The position numbers and the translations under genes were made by a program. The notes beneath the pieces were generated by a model. The model did not search any database and was not told where the DNA came from. It was given only the letters and a program-made list of their open reading frames with translations. This document shows positions 52,646 through 63,274 of a stretch of 64,000 nt of DNA, piece after piece. Numbering within the stretch: position 1 is the stretch's first letter; every line of letters begins with the position of its first letter. Origin of the DNA: Ensifer sesbaniae (GTDB lineage Bacteria > Pseudomonadota > Alphaproteobacteria > Rhizobiales > Rhizobiaceae); assembly GCF_013283665.1 (NCBI RefSeq), contig NZ_JABEKU010000001.1, positions 3,107,137-3,171,136 of the forward strand. The letters are read 5' to 3'.

Positions 52646-52688
52646 GCATAATTCATCCCTGCATCGAATCCGATCCAGGAAATTATGC
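52646..52688. repeat. short inverted repeat element overlapping the mtlK stop
   Basis: GCATAATT (52646-52653) is exactly inverted as AATTATGC (52681-52688), with a centre related to 28991-29033. The last codon and stop of mtlK (GCA TAA) are formed by the repeat arm. Confidence 0.6.
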
Positions 52689-54167
52689 GGTAAGCTTGTC
52701 GTCCAGATAAAGCTGGAGCGTAGCGCGCGTACCCTTTTCCCAGAGGGTTTTCAATGCATGAGCGAAGCGGCGGCGGAAGAGATCGGAGCGCGCGACATCG
52801 CCGAAGATGTCGCCGAGCGCCAGGAAGGCCATCGGATCGTCCTTGGCGGCAAGTGCTGCCTTGTTCAGCCGGTCGGCACTCTGGTCATTGAAGACGATCG
52901 CCTTGCCGCTATCCGACGTGCCGGCGAAATAGCGGCACCACAGCGCCGAAACGAGCGAGAGGCCCACGACATCCTCGCCGCGCTCCAGCCGGTCGGCGGT
53001 CGAAGGCAGGATGAATTTCGGCTGCCGGTTGGAGCCGTCCTGCGCCAGGCGCGGGATCGTGTCGCCGATCTTGGGATTGGAGAAGCGTGTCTCGATCAGC
53101 CTGTAATAGTCACCGAGATCGGTGTTCGGCACCGGCGGGATGACAGGGATGATCTCGTCATGTTCGAGCTTGGCAAGGAAGGCGCGGATCAGCGGTTCCT
53201 CCATCGCCTCATGCACGAAATGGATATCGAGCAAGGCGGCTGGATAGGCGATCGCCGCATGACCGCCGTTGAGGATGCGGATCTTCATGTGCTCGTAGGG
53301 CGCCACGTCAGGCACGAACTGGACGCCCACCTTCTCCAGCGCCGGGCGGCCGAGTGGGAAATGATCCTCCAGCACCCATTGCTTGAATTCCTCGCAGAAC
53401 ACCGGCCAGGCATCTTCGATGCCGTATTCATCGGCAACGATGCCGATCTCGCGAGCGCCGGTCGCCGGCGTGATCCGGTCGACCATACCGTTCGGGAAAG
53501 CGACATTGGCGTCGATCCAATCGGCGAAGGCCGGGTCGAAGAGCCGCGCGAGCCCCGCGACCGCCGCATGCGTGACCTCGCCATTGCCCGGAATATTGTC
53601 GCAGGACATCACGGTGAAGGGCGGAACGTTCTTGTCCCTGCGCGCTTTCAGCCCGGCAACAATCAGCCCGAACACCGTTTTCGGGGCCGCCGGACTCTGC
53701 GCGTCGGCAACGATGGATGGATGGGTCGGGTTGAACACGCCCGAGGCCGGATCGATGAAATAGCCGCCTTCGGTGATGGTCAGCGACACGATGCGGATCG
53801 CCGGATCGGTGAGCTTCGCAACGATCGCCCGGATGTCGCCGGGCTCGAGATAGTCGATCATCGCGCCGGTGACATGAGCCCCGGTGCGGTTGTTGTCCTG
53901 CTCCACCACGGTCGTCAGGAAATCCTGCGCCGCAAGCTTGGCGCGCATCGTTGCATCGGAAGGAAGAACCCCGGCACCGATGATGGCCCAGTCCAGATCG
54001 TGTCCGGCATTGAAGAGATCATCGAGATAGACGGCCTGGTGCGCCCTGTGGAAGTTGCCGACGCCGAAATGCACGATACCCGCCGTCAGTTGCGACCGGT
54101 CGTAGTTCGGCACGCCGGTCTTGGCCTTGATCGTGTCGAGGGCGGCAAGTGAGAGTTTGGTCGTCAT
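52683..54167 (-). CDS. mtlK: mannitol 2-dehydrogenase
   Basis: A 494-residue long-chain polyol dehydrogenase that oxidises mannitol, and usually D-arabinitol or sorbitol, to the 2-ketose with NAD. The N-terminal Rossmann region is IVHFGVGNFHRAHQAVYLDDLF (about 27-48), the mannitol-dehydrogenase signature. NGGHAAIAYPAALLDIHFVHEAM holds the catalytic histidine region, and KLEHDEIIPVIPP lies near 345. The ATG at 54167 is preferred over an extension to 54203. It works with the SmoEFGK importer and SmoS encoded upstream. Confidence 0.94.
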   Translation of the reverse strand: MTTKLSLAALDTIKAKTGVPNYDRSQLTAGIVHFGVGNFHRAHQAVYLDDLFNAGHDLDWAIIGAGVLPSDATMRAKLAAQDFLTTVVEQDNNRTGAHVTGAMIDYLEPGDIRAIVAKLTDPAIRIVSLTITEGGYFIDPASGVFNPTHPSIVADAQSPAAPKTVFGLIVAGLKARRDKNVPPFTVMSCDNIPGNGEVTHAAVAGLARLFDPAFADWIDANVAFPNGMVDRITPATGAREIGIVADEYGIEDAWPVFCEEFKQWVLEDHFPLGRPALEKVGVQFVPDVAPYEHMKIRILNGGHAAIAYPAALLDIHFVHEAMEEPLIRAFLAKLEHDEIIPVIPPVPNTDLGDYYRLIETRFSNPKIGDTIPRLAQDGSNRQPKFILPSTADRLERGEDVVGLSLVSALWCRYFAGTSDSGKAIVFNDQSADRLNKAALAAKDDPMAFLALGDIFGDVARSDLFRRRFAHALKTLWEKGTRATLQLYLDDKLTA

Positions 54168-54207
54168 GGTCTCGTATCCTTTCGAGGCCTTGCCTGCGTG
54201 CACAGGC

Positions 54208-54977
54208 TCAGCTCATCCAGTTGCCGCCGTCGACGTTGTAGGTCTGCGAGACGACGTAGTCGCTCTCCGCCGAGGCGAGGAAGATCGCCATTCCGGTCAG
54301 GTCCTCGGCCGTTCCCATCCGGCCGAAGGGCACCGCGGCGCCGACCAGTCTCTTCTTTTCGCCGAGCGGGCGGTTCTCGTATTTGGCAAACAGCGCATCG
54401 ACACCGTCCCAGTGCTCGCCATCGACCACGCCGGGCGCGATCGCGTTGACGTTGATGCGATGCTTGATGAGGTTGAGTCCGGCCGACTGGGTAAGGCTGA
54501 TGACCGCCGCCTTCGTGGCGCAATAGATCGCGACCAGCGCTTCGCCGCGGCGTCCCGCCTGGCTCGCCATGTTGATGATCTTGCCGCCCCGGCCTTGCGC
54601 GATCATCTGCTTTGCCGCCGCCTGCAGGGTGAACAAGGTGCCGGCGACATTGATCGAAAACAGCCGGTCATAGCTTTCGCGGGTGATCTCGACGATCGGC
54701 GCGAGGTCGAAGAGTGCGGCATTGTTGACGAGGATGTCGAGCCCGCCGGTTTGGCTGACGACCGCTGCGATCGCCGCATCGATCGATGCCTGCTGTGTCA
54801 CGTCCATCTCGACCGCGTAAGCGCCCGCACCGATCTCGGAGGCCGTCTGCCGCGCCCGATCGATGTTGATGTCGGCGATCGCGACCGTCGCACCTTCGCG
54901 GACATAGGCCTCGGCGAAGGCACGGCCGATCCCCCGCGCAGACCCGGTGATCAGCGCCCTCTTTCCTTCGAGCCGTC

Positions 54978-54981
<4 letters not shown>
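54208..54981 (-). CDS. smoS: sorbitol/polyol dehydrogenase (short-chain)
   Basis: A 257-residue classical SDR. The NAD loop is [15 protein letters not shown] (about 10-24), [11 protein letters not shown] is conserved, and the catalytic YxxxK is [11 protein letters not shown] near Tyr154. The end motif [16 protein letters not shown] matches SmoS of rhizobia and Rhodobacter, which oxidises sorbitol to fructose. Its start overlaps the smoK stop by 4 bp. Confidence 0.92.
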
Positions 54982-55979
<998 letters not shown>

Positions 55980-55990
55980 TGTCGTATCCC

Positions 55991-56821
55991 TTATTTGACC
56001 GCGCCGAAGGTGAGGCCGCGTACGAGCTGCTTCTGCGAGAACCAGCCGAGTATGAGGATGGGGGCGATCGCCATGGTCGAGGCGGCCGAGAGCTTGGCGT
56101 AGAACAGGCCTTCGGGGCTCGAATAGGAGGCGATGAAGGCCGTCAGCGGCGCGGCTTTCGCGGCGCTGAGGTTCAGCGTCCAGAACGCCTCGTTCCAGGC
56201 GAGGATGATGTTGAGTAGCAGCGTCGAGGCGATGCCTGGAATCGCCATCGGCGTCAGCACGTAGATGATCTCCTTGGAGAGCGAGGCGCCGTCCATGCGC
56301 GCGGCCTCCAGGATCTCGCCCGGAATCTCCTTGAAGTAGGTGTAGAGCATCCAGATGATGATCGGCAGGTTGATCAGCGTCAGCACGATCACCAAGCCGG
56401 TGCGGGTGTCGAGCAGGCCGGTGTTGCGGAACATCAGATACATCGGCACCAGCACGCCGACCGACGGCATCATCTTGGTGGAGAGCATCCACATCAGGAC
56501 GTCCTTGGTGCGCTTGGTCGGCGAGAACGCCATCGCCCAGGCGGACGGAATGGCGATGACGAGGCCGATCAGCGTCGACCCGAAGGAGACGACGACCGAG
56601 TTCATGAAGTGGCGGAAATAATTCGAGCGGCTCTGCACCTCGAAGTAATTTTCCGTCGTCCAGTCGAAGAACAGCAAGGACGGCGGCGAAGCGATCGCTT
56701 CGGCCTCGCTCTTGAAACTCGTCAGGAACGTCCAGAGGATCGGGAAGAAGATCAGGATCCCGATCGTCCAGGCCACGACCGTGACGACCACCTTGCGTCG
56801 GGTTGAGACGTTGCGTGCCAT
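55991..56821 (-). CDS. smoG: polyol ABC transporter permease
   Basis: A 276-residue MalG-type permease with six TM segments, the first at about 11-33. [18 protein letters not shown] is the family N-terminal loop. The EAA loop is [25 protein letters not shown] near 183-207. It starts 5 bp after smoF stops and ends 11 bp before smoK. Confidence 0.93.
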   Translation of the reverse strand: MARNVSTRRKVVVTVVAWTIGILIFFPILWTFLTSFKSEAEAIASPPSLLFFDWTTENYFEVQSRSNYFRHFMNSVVVSFGSTLIGLVIAIPSAWAMAFSPTKRTKDVLMWMLSTKMMPSVGVLVPMYLMFRNTGLLDTRTGLVIVLTLINLPIIIWMLYTYFKEIPGEILEAARMDGASLSKEIIYVLTPMAIPGIASTLLLNIILAWNEAFWTLNLSAAKAAPLTAFIASYSSPEGLFYAKLSAASTMAIAPILILGWFSQKQLVRGLTFGAVK

Positions 56822-56826
56822 GGTTC

Positions 56827-57699
56827 TCAAGCCTCCAGCGTCTTGCCGATCATGCGCATCAGGAAGAATGCGACGATGTTGGCGAGGATGACTGCGATGA
56901 TGCCGCCGGCGGAGGCACCGCCCACGTCGAACTGCAGCAGTGCCTGCGCATAGACGAGGAATGTCAGGTTGGTGCTTTGCGTGCCCGGCCCGCCATTGGT
57001 GGTCACCAGGATTTCGGCGAAGACCGAAAGCAGGAAGATCGTCTGGATGAGGATGACGACCGTGATCGCGCGGGAAAGATGCGGCAGCACCAGATAGATG
57101 AAACGGCTCCAGGCGCCGGCGCCGTCCATCTGCGCCGCTTCCTTCTGCTCCTCGTCGAGCGACTGCAGCGCCGTCAGCAGGATCAGCGTCGCAAAGGGCA
57201 GCCATTGCCAGGCGACGATGAGGATCACCGACAGCAGCGGCGCGTTGGCGAGGAAGTCGAATGGCTGCAGCCCGAAAAGCTTGGCAACCCAGGCAAAGAG
57301 CCCATTGACCGGGTTCATGAACATGTTCTTCCAGACGAGCGCCGCCACCGTCGGCATGATCAGGAAGGGTGCGATGACAAGGATGCGCACGATCCCCTGC
57401 CCGAACATCGGCTGGTCGAGCAGCAGCGCCAGCGCGATGCCGCCGATCACGGTGATGAACAGCACGCCGAGCACGATCGCGAGCGTGTTGAAAATCGCCT
57501 GGAAGAAGGCGGGATCGGTGAGGAAGTAGCTGTAGTTCGAGAAGCCGGCGAACTCTTCCATTCCCGGCATCAACAGATTGTAGCGCAGGAACGAGAAATA
57601 GATGGTCAAGGCCAGGGGAACGATCATCCAGGCCAGAAGCAGAAGCACCGAGGGCGCGATCATCAGCCGCGCGGCGGAGCGGGTGTGCAAGGTCGCCAT
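56827..57699 (-). CDS. smoF: polyol ABC transporter permease
   Basis: A 290-residue MalF-type permease. The first TM is [24 protein letters not shown] (about 14-37), followed by five more segments. The EAA-like loop [26 protein letters not shown] lies at about 190-215. The ATG at 57699 with GGGGGA upstream is preferred over a TTG at 57711. Separated from smoE by 147 bp that contain a stem-loop. Confidence 0.92.
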   Translation of the reverse strand: MATLHTRSAARLMIAPSVLLLLAWMIVPLALTIYFSFLRYNLLMPGMEEFAGFSNYSYFLTDPAFFQAIFNTLAIVLGVLFITVIGGIALALLLDQPMFGQGIVRILVIAPFLIMPTVAALVWKNMFMNPVNGLFAWVAKLFGLQPFDFLANAPLLSVILIVAWQWLPFATLILLTALQSLDEEQKEAAQMDGAGAWSRFIYLVLPHLSRAITVVILIQTIFLLSVFAEILVTTNGGPGTQSTNLTFLVYAQALLQFDVGGASAGGIIAVILANIVAFFLMRMIGKTLEA

Positions 57700-57799
57700 G
57701 GCGTCCCCCAATGATGGAATTCAACGCTGTTTCGAGAGCTCGGACCAGGCGCGGGCTTGTCAGGCGCCTGCCTCCAGGCACAGACCTGAAGGAGAATTA

Positions 57800-57833
57800 C
57801 CGGGGCGCCGGCCATTTGCGGCCAGCACCCCGG
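57800..57833 (-). other. stem-loop between smoE and smoF
   Basis: CCGGGGCGCCGGCC pairs imperfectly with GGCCAGCACCCCGG across ATTTGC. As in the thu operon, it follows the binding-protein gene and probably raises the amount of binding-protein mRNA relative to the permeases. Confidence 0.5.
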
Positions 57834-57846
57834 GCCCTTGGGAGCC

Positions 57847-59157
57847 CTATTTGATGTAGCCGGCCTTCGTCATCTCACGCTCGGTGAGCTGCTGGGCACT
57901 GGCAAGCGCCTGGTCGACGCTCATCTGCCCGGCAAGCGCTGCCGAGAACTGCTGGCCGACCGCCGTGCCGAGACCCTGGAATTCCGGGATCGCCACGAAC
58001 TGCACGCCGACATAGGGAACGGGCTTCACAGCCGGGTTCTTCGGGTCAGCCGCGTTGATCGAGTCGAGCGTCATCTTCGCGAACGGCGCCGCCTTCTGGT
58101 ACTCGGGGTTTGCGTAGAGCGAGGTGCGCGTGCCCGGAGGAACGTTTGCCCAGCCTTCCTTTTCAGCGACCAGCTTCAGATAGTCCTTGCCGGTTGCCCA
58201 GGCGATGAACTTCTCGGCCGAAGCGGCCTTCTGCGAGCCTGCGGGGATTGCGAGGTTCCAGGCCCAGAGCCAGTTGCCGCGCTTGCCGAGCCCAGTGTCC
58301 GGAGCGAGCGCGAAGCCGACCTTGTCGGCAACCGTCGATTCCTTCGGGTTGGTGACGAAGGACGCGGCCACCGTCGCATCGATCCACATCCCGCACTTGC
58401 CGGTCTGGAACAGCGACAGGTTCTCGTTGAAGCCGTTGGAGGAAGCGCCGGGCGGGCCAGCGTCGTTCATCAGCTTGACGTAGAAGTCGAGCGCGTTCTT
58501 CCATTCCGGCTGGTCGAACTGCGGCTTCCAGTTCTCGTCGAACCAGCGAGCGCCGAAGGCGTTCGCGGTCGCCGTCAGGAAGGCCATGTTCTCGCCCCAG
58601 CCTGCCTTGCCGCGCAGGCAGATGCCGTAGACCTCGTTGCCTTTGTCGGTGATCTTGCGCGCGGCGTCCGCGATGAAGTCCCAGGTCGGCGCGTCGGGCA
58701 TCGTCAGCCCCGCCTTCTCGAACAGGTCCTTGCGATACATCACCATCGAGCTTTCGCCGTAGAACGGCGCGGCATAGAGCTTGCCGTCGATGGTGAGACC
58801 GGAGCGGATCGCCGGCAGGAGATCGTCGACATCGTAGTCGGCGCCGAGATTTTCGAGCGGCAGCAGCCAGCCCTGTTTCGCCCAGATCGGCACTTCATAG
58901 GTGCCGATCGTCATGATGTCGTACTGGCCGCCCTTGGTGGCGATATCGGTCGTCACGCGTTGGCGCAGCACGTTTTCCTCGAGCGTTACCCACTCGAGTT
59001 GAATGTCCGGATTCTTGGACGTGAAATCCTCCGTCAGCTTCTGCATCCGGATCATGTCGCCGTTGTTCACGGTCGCGATCGTCAGGGTTTCTGCTTGGGC
59101 CAGACCCGACAGCGCAACTGCCGAGCACGTGCCCAGCAGGAAAGTTTTCAAGTTCAT
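57847..59157 (-). CDS. smoE: polyol ABC transporter binding protein
   Basis: A 436-residue family 1 solute-binding protein. The signal peptide FLLGTCSAVALSGLAQAE ends near residue 21. TLTIATVNNGDMIRMQKLTEDFTSKNPDIQLEWVTLEENVLRQRVTTDIA is the SmoE-type start. PFYGESSMVMYRKDLFEKAGL and GENMAFLTATANAFGARWF follow. The ATG at 59157 has a GGGAGGAA ribosome site. First gene of smoEFGKS-mtlK and 198 bp downstream of the regulator gene. Confidence 0.93.
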   Translation of the reverse strand: MNLKTFLLGTCSAVALSGLAQAETLTIATVNNGDMIRMQKLTEDFTSKNPDIQLEWVTLEENVLRQRVTTDIATKGGQYDIMTIGTYEVPIWAKQGWLLPLENLGADYDVDDLLPAIRSGLTIDGKLYAAPFYGESSMVMYRKDLFEKAGLTMPDAPTWDFIADAARKITDKGNEVYGICLRGKAGWGENMAFLTATANAFGARWFDENWKPQFDQPEWKNALDFYVKLMNDAGPPGASSNGFNENLSLFQTGKCGMWIDATVAASFVTNPKESTVADKVGFALAPDTGLGKRGNWLWAWNLAIPAGSQKAASAEKFIAWATGKDYLKLVAEKEGWANVPPGTRTSLYANPEYQKAAPFAKMTLDSINAADPKNPAVKPVPYVGVQFVAIPEFQGLGTAVGQQFSAALAGQMSVDQALASAQQLTEREMTKAGYIK

Positions 59158-59195
59158 CGACTTCCTCCCAGAAGATTTGAGCATTTGCCTCGCTC

Positions 59196-59211
59196 GTGAG
59201 CAATTACTCAC
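59196..59211. promoter_or_regulatory. candidate operator of the smo operon
   Basis: GTGAG-CAATTA-CTCAC is a perfect 5-bp inverted repeat 39 bp before smoE. A related TGAGCATTTGCCTC lies next to it at 59178-59191. Probable binding site of the SorC-type regulator encoded upstream; assignment by symmetry and place only. Confidence 0.5.
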
Positions 59212-59309
59212 CTCTCGTGGCAAAATGTCAATGCGCAATCGTTGCTGCGTCGCACACAGAAACATTAGAGGGCTGTTTTGATTGCCGATTTTTTCTTTAC
59301 GCAAAAGCG

Positions 59310-59335
59310 AAAGGCCGGCGCATCGGCCGGCCTTT
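59310..59335 (-). terminator. terminator of the smo regulator gene
   Basis: AAAGGCCGGC pairs perfectly with GCCGGCCTTT around a 6-base loop, 21 bp after the regulator stop. On the minus strand it runs into CTTT-rich sequence, as expected for a factor-independent terminator. Confidence 0.75.
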
Positions 59336-59355
59336 TCAAACGTTTCGTATTGCGA

Positions 59356-60309
59356 TCAGGCGTTGAGTAGATAGCTCGCCGTCGCCTCATCGGTGATGAG
59401 GCCGTTGATGATTCCGCCTTTCACGGCCGCTCTCAGCGCTTCGTATTTGCGCCGCCCCTTGGCGAGGCCGATGACCGATGCCTTGTCCCGTGATGGAAGC
59501 GGCACCGACGCGACGCGCTCGTTGAAGCTTCCCGAAAGCAATGCGCCGTCATGGTCGAACATCCAGCCGCAGATCTCGCCGGCAGCGCCAGCCTTGGTGA
59601 GCTCAGCCATTTCGTCCTGCGCCAGGAACCCGTCCTGGCAGAGCGGTGCATCCGGGCCGAGTTCGCCGACGCCGACGAAGGCGACATTGGCTTCTGCCCC
59701 GAGCCTCAGCGCCACCTGCACCAGGCTCTGGCTGTGCAGCACTTCCCTCTCCTCCGGCGAGGAGGCAAGAACCGGCAACGGCATCGGAAAATGCCGCGCC
59801 TTGACCGCATCGGCCATGCTGAAAATGACGTTGTAATAGGCGGCCGAACCGTCGAGGCCGATATTGCCGGTGAGCGAAACGATGCGGTGCTGCGGACATT
59901 CCATCGGCGGCAACTGATCGACCGCCGCCTTCAGCGTGCGGCCGGTGCCGATCGCCAGCACCTGCGGCTCCGGCGATTTCAGCCAACGCTCGATTTCGGC
60001 CGCCCCGGCCTCGGCAATGCCGACGGTTGTCGAGGTCGAACCGGGATCGCTTGGCACCACCTCCACCTGTTTCAGCCCGTATTTGTCCCGCAGGCCCGCG
60101 GCCGCTTCCAGGCAGGCGGCGATCGGGTGATCGAGCCTGACCTTGATCAAGCGCTCCGCCATTGCCAGCGAAACGAGCCGCTGCGCCGACTGGCGCGAAA
60201 TCCCCATGATCGCGGCGATCTCGTCCTGGGTGCGGCCGGCAACATAGTACAGCCAGCCCGCGCGGGCAGCATCATCCAGCCTGTTGTTCGCCTCGCCCCT
60301 GCGCGCCAT
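59356..60309 (-). CDS. SorC/DeoR-type sugar-binding transcriptional regulator
   Basis: A 317-residue SorC-family regulator. The N-terminal HTH is GWLYYVAGRTQDEIAAIMGISRQSAQRLVSLAMAERLIKV (about 18-57). A sugar-binding domain follows from about 65, with VLAIGTGRTLKAAVDQLP and VGVGELGPDAPLCQDGFLAQDEM. It lies just upstream of smoE in the same direction and almost certainly controls polyol uptake, responding to a polyol or its phosphate. It is probably expressed separately, because a hairpin terminator follows it. Confidence 0.9.
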   Translation of the reverse strand: MARRGEANNRLDDAARAGWLYYVAGRTQDEIAAIMGISRQSAQRLVSLAMAERLIKVRLDHPIAACLEAAAGLRDKYGLKQVEVVPSDPGSTSTTVGIAEAGAAEIERWLKSPEPQVLAIGTGRTLKAAVDQLPPMECPQHRIVSLTGNIGLDGSAAYYNVIFSMADAVKARHFPMPLPVLASSPEEREVLHSQSLVQVALRLGAEANVAFVGVGELGPDAPLCQDGFLAQDEMAELTKAGAAGEICGWMFDHDGALLSGSFNERVASVPLPSRDKASVIGLAKGRRKYEALRAAVKGGIINGLITDEATASYLLNA

Positions 60310-60446
60310 ATCCTTGTTCTCCTTCCCCCTTGATTTGCTGCCACTATTTGCCCCACCCTGTCAAACAAAGCGTCGGAACAACCGGCCGGCGAGCCTCCTC
60401 AAACGCCCTGATCTCAAGGGTTTCGAGGTTGTTCGACTTCAAAATT

Positions 60447-60482
60447 TTACCGTTTGATAAAAAAATAAAGCGTGTTACCGTT
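60447..60482. promoter_or_regulatory. preT upstream region with direct repeats
   Basis: Two copies of TTACCGTT (60447-60454 and 60475-60482) lie 28 bp apart in an AT-rich stretch with an A-run, just upstream of preT. The spacing of nearly three helical turns suits a dimeric regulator. No regulator is identified. Confidence 0.35.
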
Positions 60483-60514
60483 CCATCATCCTGAGAAAAC
60501 ATTGGGAGCCAAAA

Positions 60515-61876
60515 ATGGGAACGACACAATCTGGGATCCTCGGCGGCCGCCTGCCGCTCGGGGAGTACGAGAGCAATTTCTCCGACCTCCATCCGCCGCT
60601 CGACAAGCACGAGGCCCTCGTCGCTTCCGACCGCTGTTACTTCTGTCATGATGCACCGTGCATGACGGCCTGTCCCACCTCCATCGATATCCCGCTGTTC
60701 ATTCGGCAGATATCGACGGGCAACCCGATCGGCTCCGCCAAGACGATCTTCGACCAGAACATCCTGGGCGGCATGTGCGCCCGCGTCTGTCCCACCGAAA
60801 CGCTCTGCGAACAGGCATGCGTTCGCAACACCGCCGAGGAGCGCCCGGTCGAGATCGGCCGCCTGCAGCGCTATGCGACCGACGTGGCGATGAAGGAGAA
60901 CAAGCAGTTCTACACCCGCGCCGCCTCCTCCGGCCGCAAGGTCGCCGTCATCGGCGCCGGCCCGGCAGGCCTTGCGGCCGCCCATCGGCTCGCCGTCAAG
61001 GGCCACGACGTCGTGATCTACGACGCCCGCCCGAAATCGGGTGGCCTCAATGAATACGGCATTGCCGCCTACAAGTCGGTCGACGACTTCGCCCAGAAGG
61101 AAGTCGACTACGTGCTGTCGATCGGCGGCATCGAGGTGCGCAATGGCCAGGCACTCGGCCGCGATTTCACCCTCGCCGAACTTCAGGAACAATATGACGC
61201 CGTCTTCCTCGGTCTCGGCCTTGCCGGCGTCAACGCGCTGCGCCTCGAAGGCGAAAATGCGGAGGGCGTCGAGGACGCCGTCGATTTCATCGCGGCCCTT
61301 CGCCAGTCGAAGACCAAGGCCGATATCCCGGTCGGCCGCCGCGTCGTCGTTCTCGGCGGCGGCATGACCGCGATCGACGCGGCGGTCCAGGCGAAACTGC
61401 TCGGCGCCGAAGAGGTGACGATCTGCTATCGTCGCGGCAAGGAGCACATGAACGCTTCCGAGTTCGAGCAGGATCTGGCCGCCTCCAAGGGCGTCACCAT
61501 CCGCCACTGGCTGCAGCCGAAGCGCATTGCCGAGAAGGACGGCAAGGTCGCCGGCATCGAGCTGGAGTACACGACGCTCGAAGACGGAAAGCTGACGGCG
61601 ACGGGCGAAACCGGTATCATTGCCGCCGACCAGATCTTCAAGGCGATCGGCCAGAGCTTCCTCGGAAGCGGCCTCGGCGCCCTGAAGCTCGAAGGCGGCC
61701 GTATCGTCACTGATGCCGAAGGGCGAACCTCGATCGACAACGTCTGGGCCGGCGGCGACTGCGTGCTGGGCGGCGAAGACCTGACGGTCTCGGCCGTTGC
61801 CATGGGCCGCGATGCCGCTGAATCGATCAACCGGGCCTTCGCCGCGGCCGCGCCGCGCGCGAGCGCAGTTGCCTAA
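60515..61876 (+). CDS. preT: dihydropyrimidine dehydrogenase subunit PreT-type
   Basis: A 453-residue flavoprotein subunit that takes electrons from NAD(P)H for pyrimidine reduction. N-terminal Fe-S cysteines are in CYFCHDAPCMTACP (about 46-59) and CARVCPTETLCEQACV (about 88-103). The FAD loop is VAVIGAGPAGLAAAHRL near 144-160. A NAD(P) loop, VVVLGGGMTAIDAA, lies near 277-290, and the GGDCVLGGEDLTVSAVAMGRDAA end binds FAD. It starts at 60515 after a GGGAG ribosome site and precedes preA by 19 bp. Confidence 0.93.
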   Translation: MGTTQSGILGGRLPLGEYESNFSDLHPPLDKHEALVASDRCYFCHDAPCMTACPTSIDIPLFIRQISTGNPIGSAKTIFDQNILGGMCARVCPTETLCEQACVRNTAEERPVEIGRLQRYATDVAMKENKQFYTRAASSGRKVAVIGAGPAGLAAAHRLAVKGHDVVIYDARPKSGGLNEYGIAAYKSVDDFAQKEVDYVLSIGGIEVRNGQALGRDFTLAELQEQYDAVFLGLGLAGVNALRLEGENAEGVEDAVDFIAALRQSKTKADIPVGRRVVVLGGGMTAIDAAVQAKLLGAEEVTICYRRGKEHMNASEFEQDLAASKGVTIRHWLQPKRIAEKDGKVAGIELEYTTLEDGKLTATGETGIIAADQIFKAIGQSFLGSGLGALKLEGGRIVTDAEGRTSIDNVWAGGDCVLGGEDLTVSAVAMGRDAAESINRAFAAAAPRASAVA

Positions 61877-61895
61877 GGATCGGGAGGAGAAACCA

Positions 61896-63209
61896 ATGGC
61901 TGATCTTCGCAACAACTTCGTCGGCATCAAATCCCCGAACCCGTTCTGGCTGGCATCCGCCCCGCCCACGGACAAGGCCTATAACGTCGAGCGCGCCTTC
62001 AAGGCGGGCTGGGGCGGCGTCGTCTGGAAGACGCTCGGCGAGGAAGGACCGCCCGTCGTCAACGTCAACGGACCGCGCTACGGCGCGATCTGGGGCGCCG
62101 ACCGCCGGCTGCTGGGCTTGAACAACATCGAGCTCATCACCGACCGCGACCTCTATGTGAACCTGCGCGAGATGAAGCAGGTGAAAATGAACTGGCCGGA
62201 CCGGGCACTGATCGCCTCGATCATGGTGCCCTGTGAGGAAGAGGCATGGAAGGCGATCCTGCCGCTCGTCGAGGATACCGGCGCCGACGGCATCGAACTC
62301 AACTTCGGCTGTCCGCACGGCATGTCCGAGCGCGGCATGGGCTCGGCGGTCGGACAGGTGCCAGAGTACATCGAGATGGTCGTGCGCTGGTGCAAGCAGT
62401 ACACCCGCATGCCCGTCATCACCAAGCTGACGCCGAACATCACTGACATCCGCAAGCCCGCACGTGCCGCCAAGGCGGGTGGAACCGACGCCGTGTCGCT
62501 GATCAACACGATCAACTCGATCGTCTCCGTCGATCTCGACAACTTCGCCCCGAACCCGACGGTTGGCGGCAAGGGAACCCACGGCGGCTATTGCGGCCCG
62601 GCGGTGAAGCCGATCGCGCTCAACATGGTCGCCGAGATCGCCCGCGATCCGGAAACCTACGGCCTGCCGATCTCGGGCATCGGCGGGGTCACCACCTGGC
62701 GCGACGCGGCCGAATTCCTGGTGCTTGGCGCCGGCAACGTCCAGGTCTGCACCGCCGCCATGACCTACGGCTTCAAGATCGTCCAGGAGATGATCTCCGG
62801 CCTCTCCGACTGGATGGATGCCAAGGGCCACCGCACGCTCGACGACATCACCGGTCGTGCGGTTCCGAATGTCACCGACTGGCAGTATCTGAACCTCAAC
62901 TACGTCGCCAAGGCGAAGATCGACCAGGATGCCTGCATCAAGTGCGGTCGCTGCCACATCGCCTGCGAGGACACCTCGCACCAGGCAATCACCCAGTTCG
63001 TCAACGGCGTGCGCCACTTCGAGGTGATGGAGGACGAGTGCGTCGGCTGCAATCTCTGCGTCAACGTCTGTCCCGTCGAGAACTGCATCACCATGGAAGA
63101 GCTGCCGGCCGGCACGATCGACCAGCGCACCGGCAAGCCGGTTGATCCGAACTACGCCAACTGGACGACCCACCCGAACAACCCGATGGCCCGCCAGGCG
63201 GCCGAGTAA
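61896..63209 (+). CDS. preA: dihydropyrimidine dehydrogenase subunit PreA
   Basis: A 437-residue FMN subunit that reduces uracil and thymine to 5,6-dihydro forms, the first step of reductive pyrimidine breakdown. FWLASAPPTDKAYNVERAFKAGWGGVVWKT opens the dihydroorotate-dehydrogenase-like barrel. IELNFGCPHGMSERGMG and GGYCGPAVKPIALNMV line the active site. The C-terminus has two 4Fe-4S motifs, CIKCGRCHIACED and CVGCNLCVNVCPVENC. The ATG follows a strong GGAGGAGA site. Confidence 0.95.
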   Translation: MADLRNNFVGIKSPNPFWLASAPPTDKAYNVERAFKAGWGGVVWKTLGEEGPPVVNVNGPRYGAIWGADRRLLGLNNIELITDRDLYVNLREMKQVKMNWPDRALIASIMVPCEEEAWKAILPLVEDTGADGIELNFGCPHGMSERGMGSAVGQVPEYIEMVVRWCKQYTRMPVITKLTPNITDIRKPARAAKAGGTDAVSLINTINSIVSVDLDNFAPNPTVGGKGTHGGYCGPAVKPIALNMVAEIARDPETYGLPISGIGGVTTWRDAAEFLVLGAGNVQVCTAAMTYGFKIVQEMISGLSDWMDAKGHRTLDDITGRAVPNVTDWQYLNLNYVAKAKIDQDACIKCGRCHIACEDTSHQAITQFVNGVRHFEVMEDECVGCNLCVNVCPVENCITMEELPAGTIDQRTGKPVDPNYANWTTHPNNPMARQAAE

Positions 63210-63274
63210 GGTCTCGGTCCAACCAATCGAGCGCCGCCGGACCTAAAAATCCGGCGGCGTATTCCGTTGCGAGG

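Noticed and set aside
60344-61975. 543-codon open frame on the - strand
   Set aside because: Antisense to preT, which carries complete Fe-S and FAD motifs; the antisense product has no recognisable domain.
61827-63173. 448-codon open frame on the - strand
   Set aside because: Antisense to preA and of shadow composition (Asp/Val/Arg-rich).
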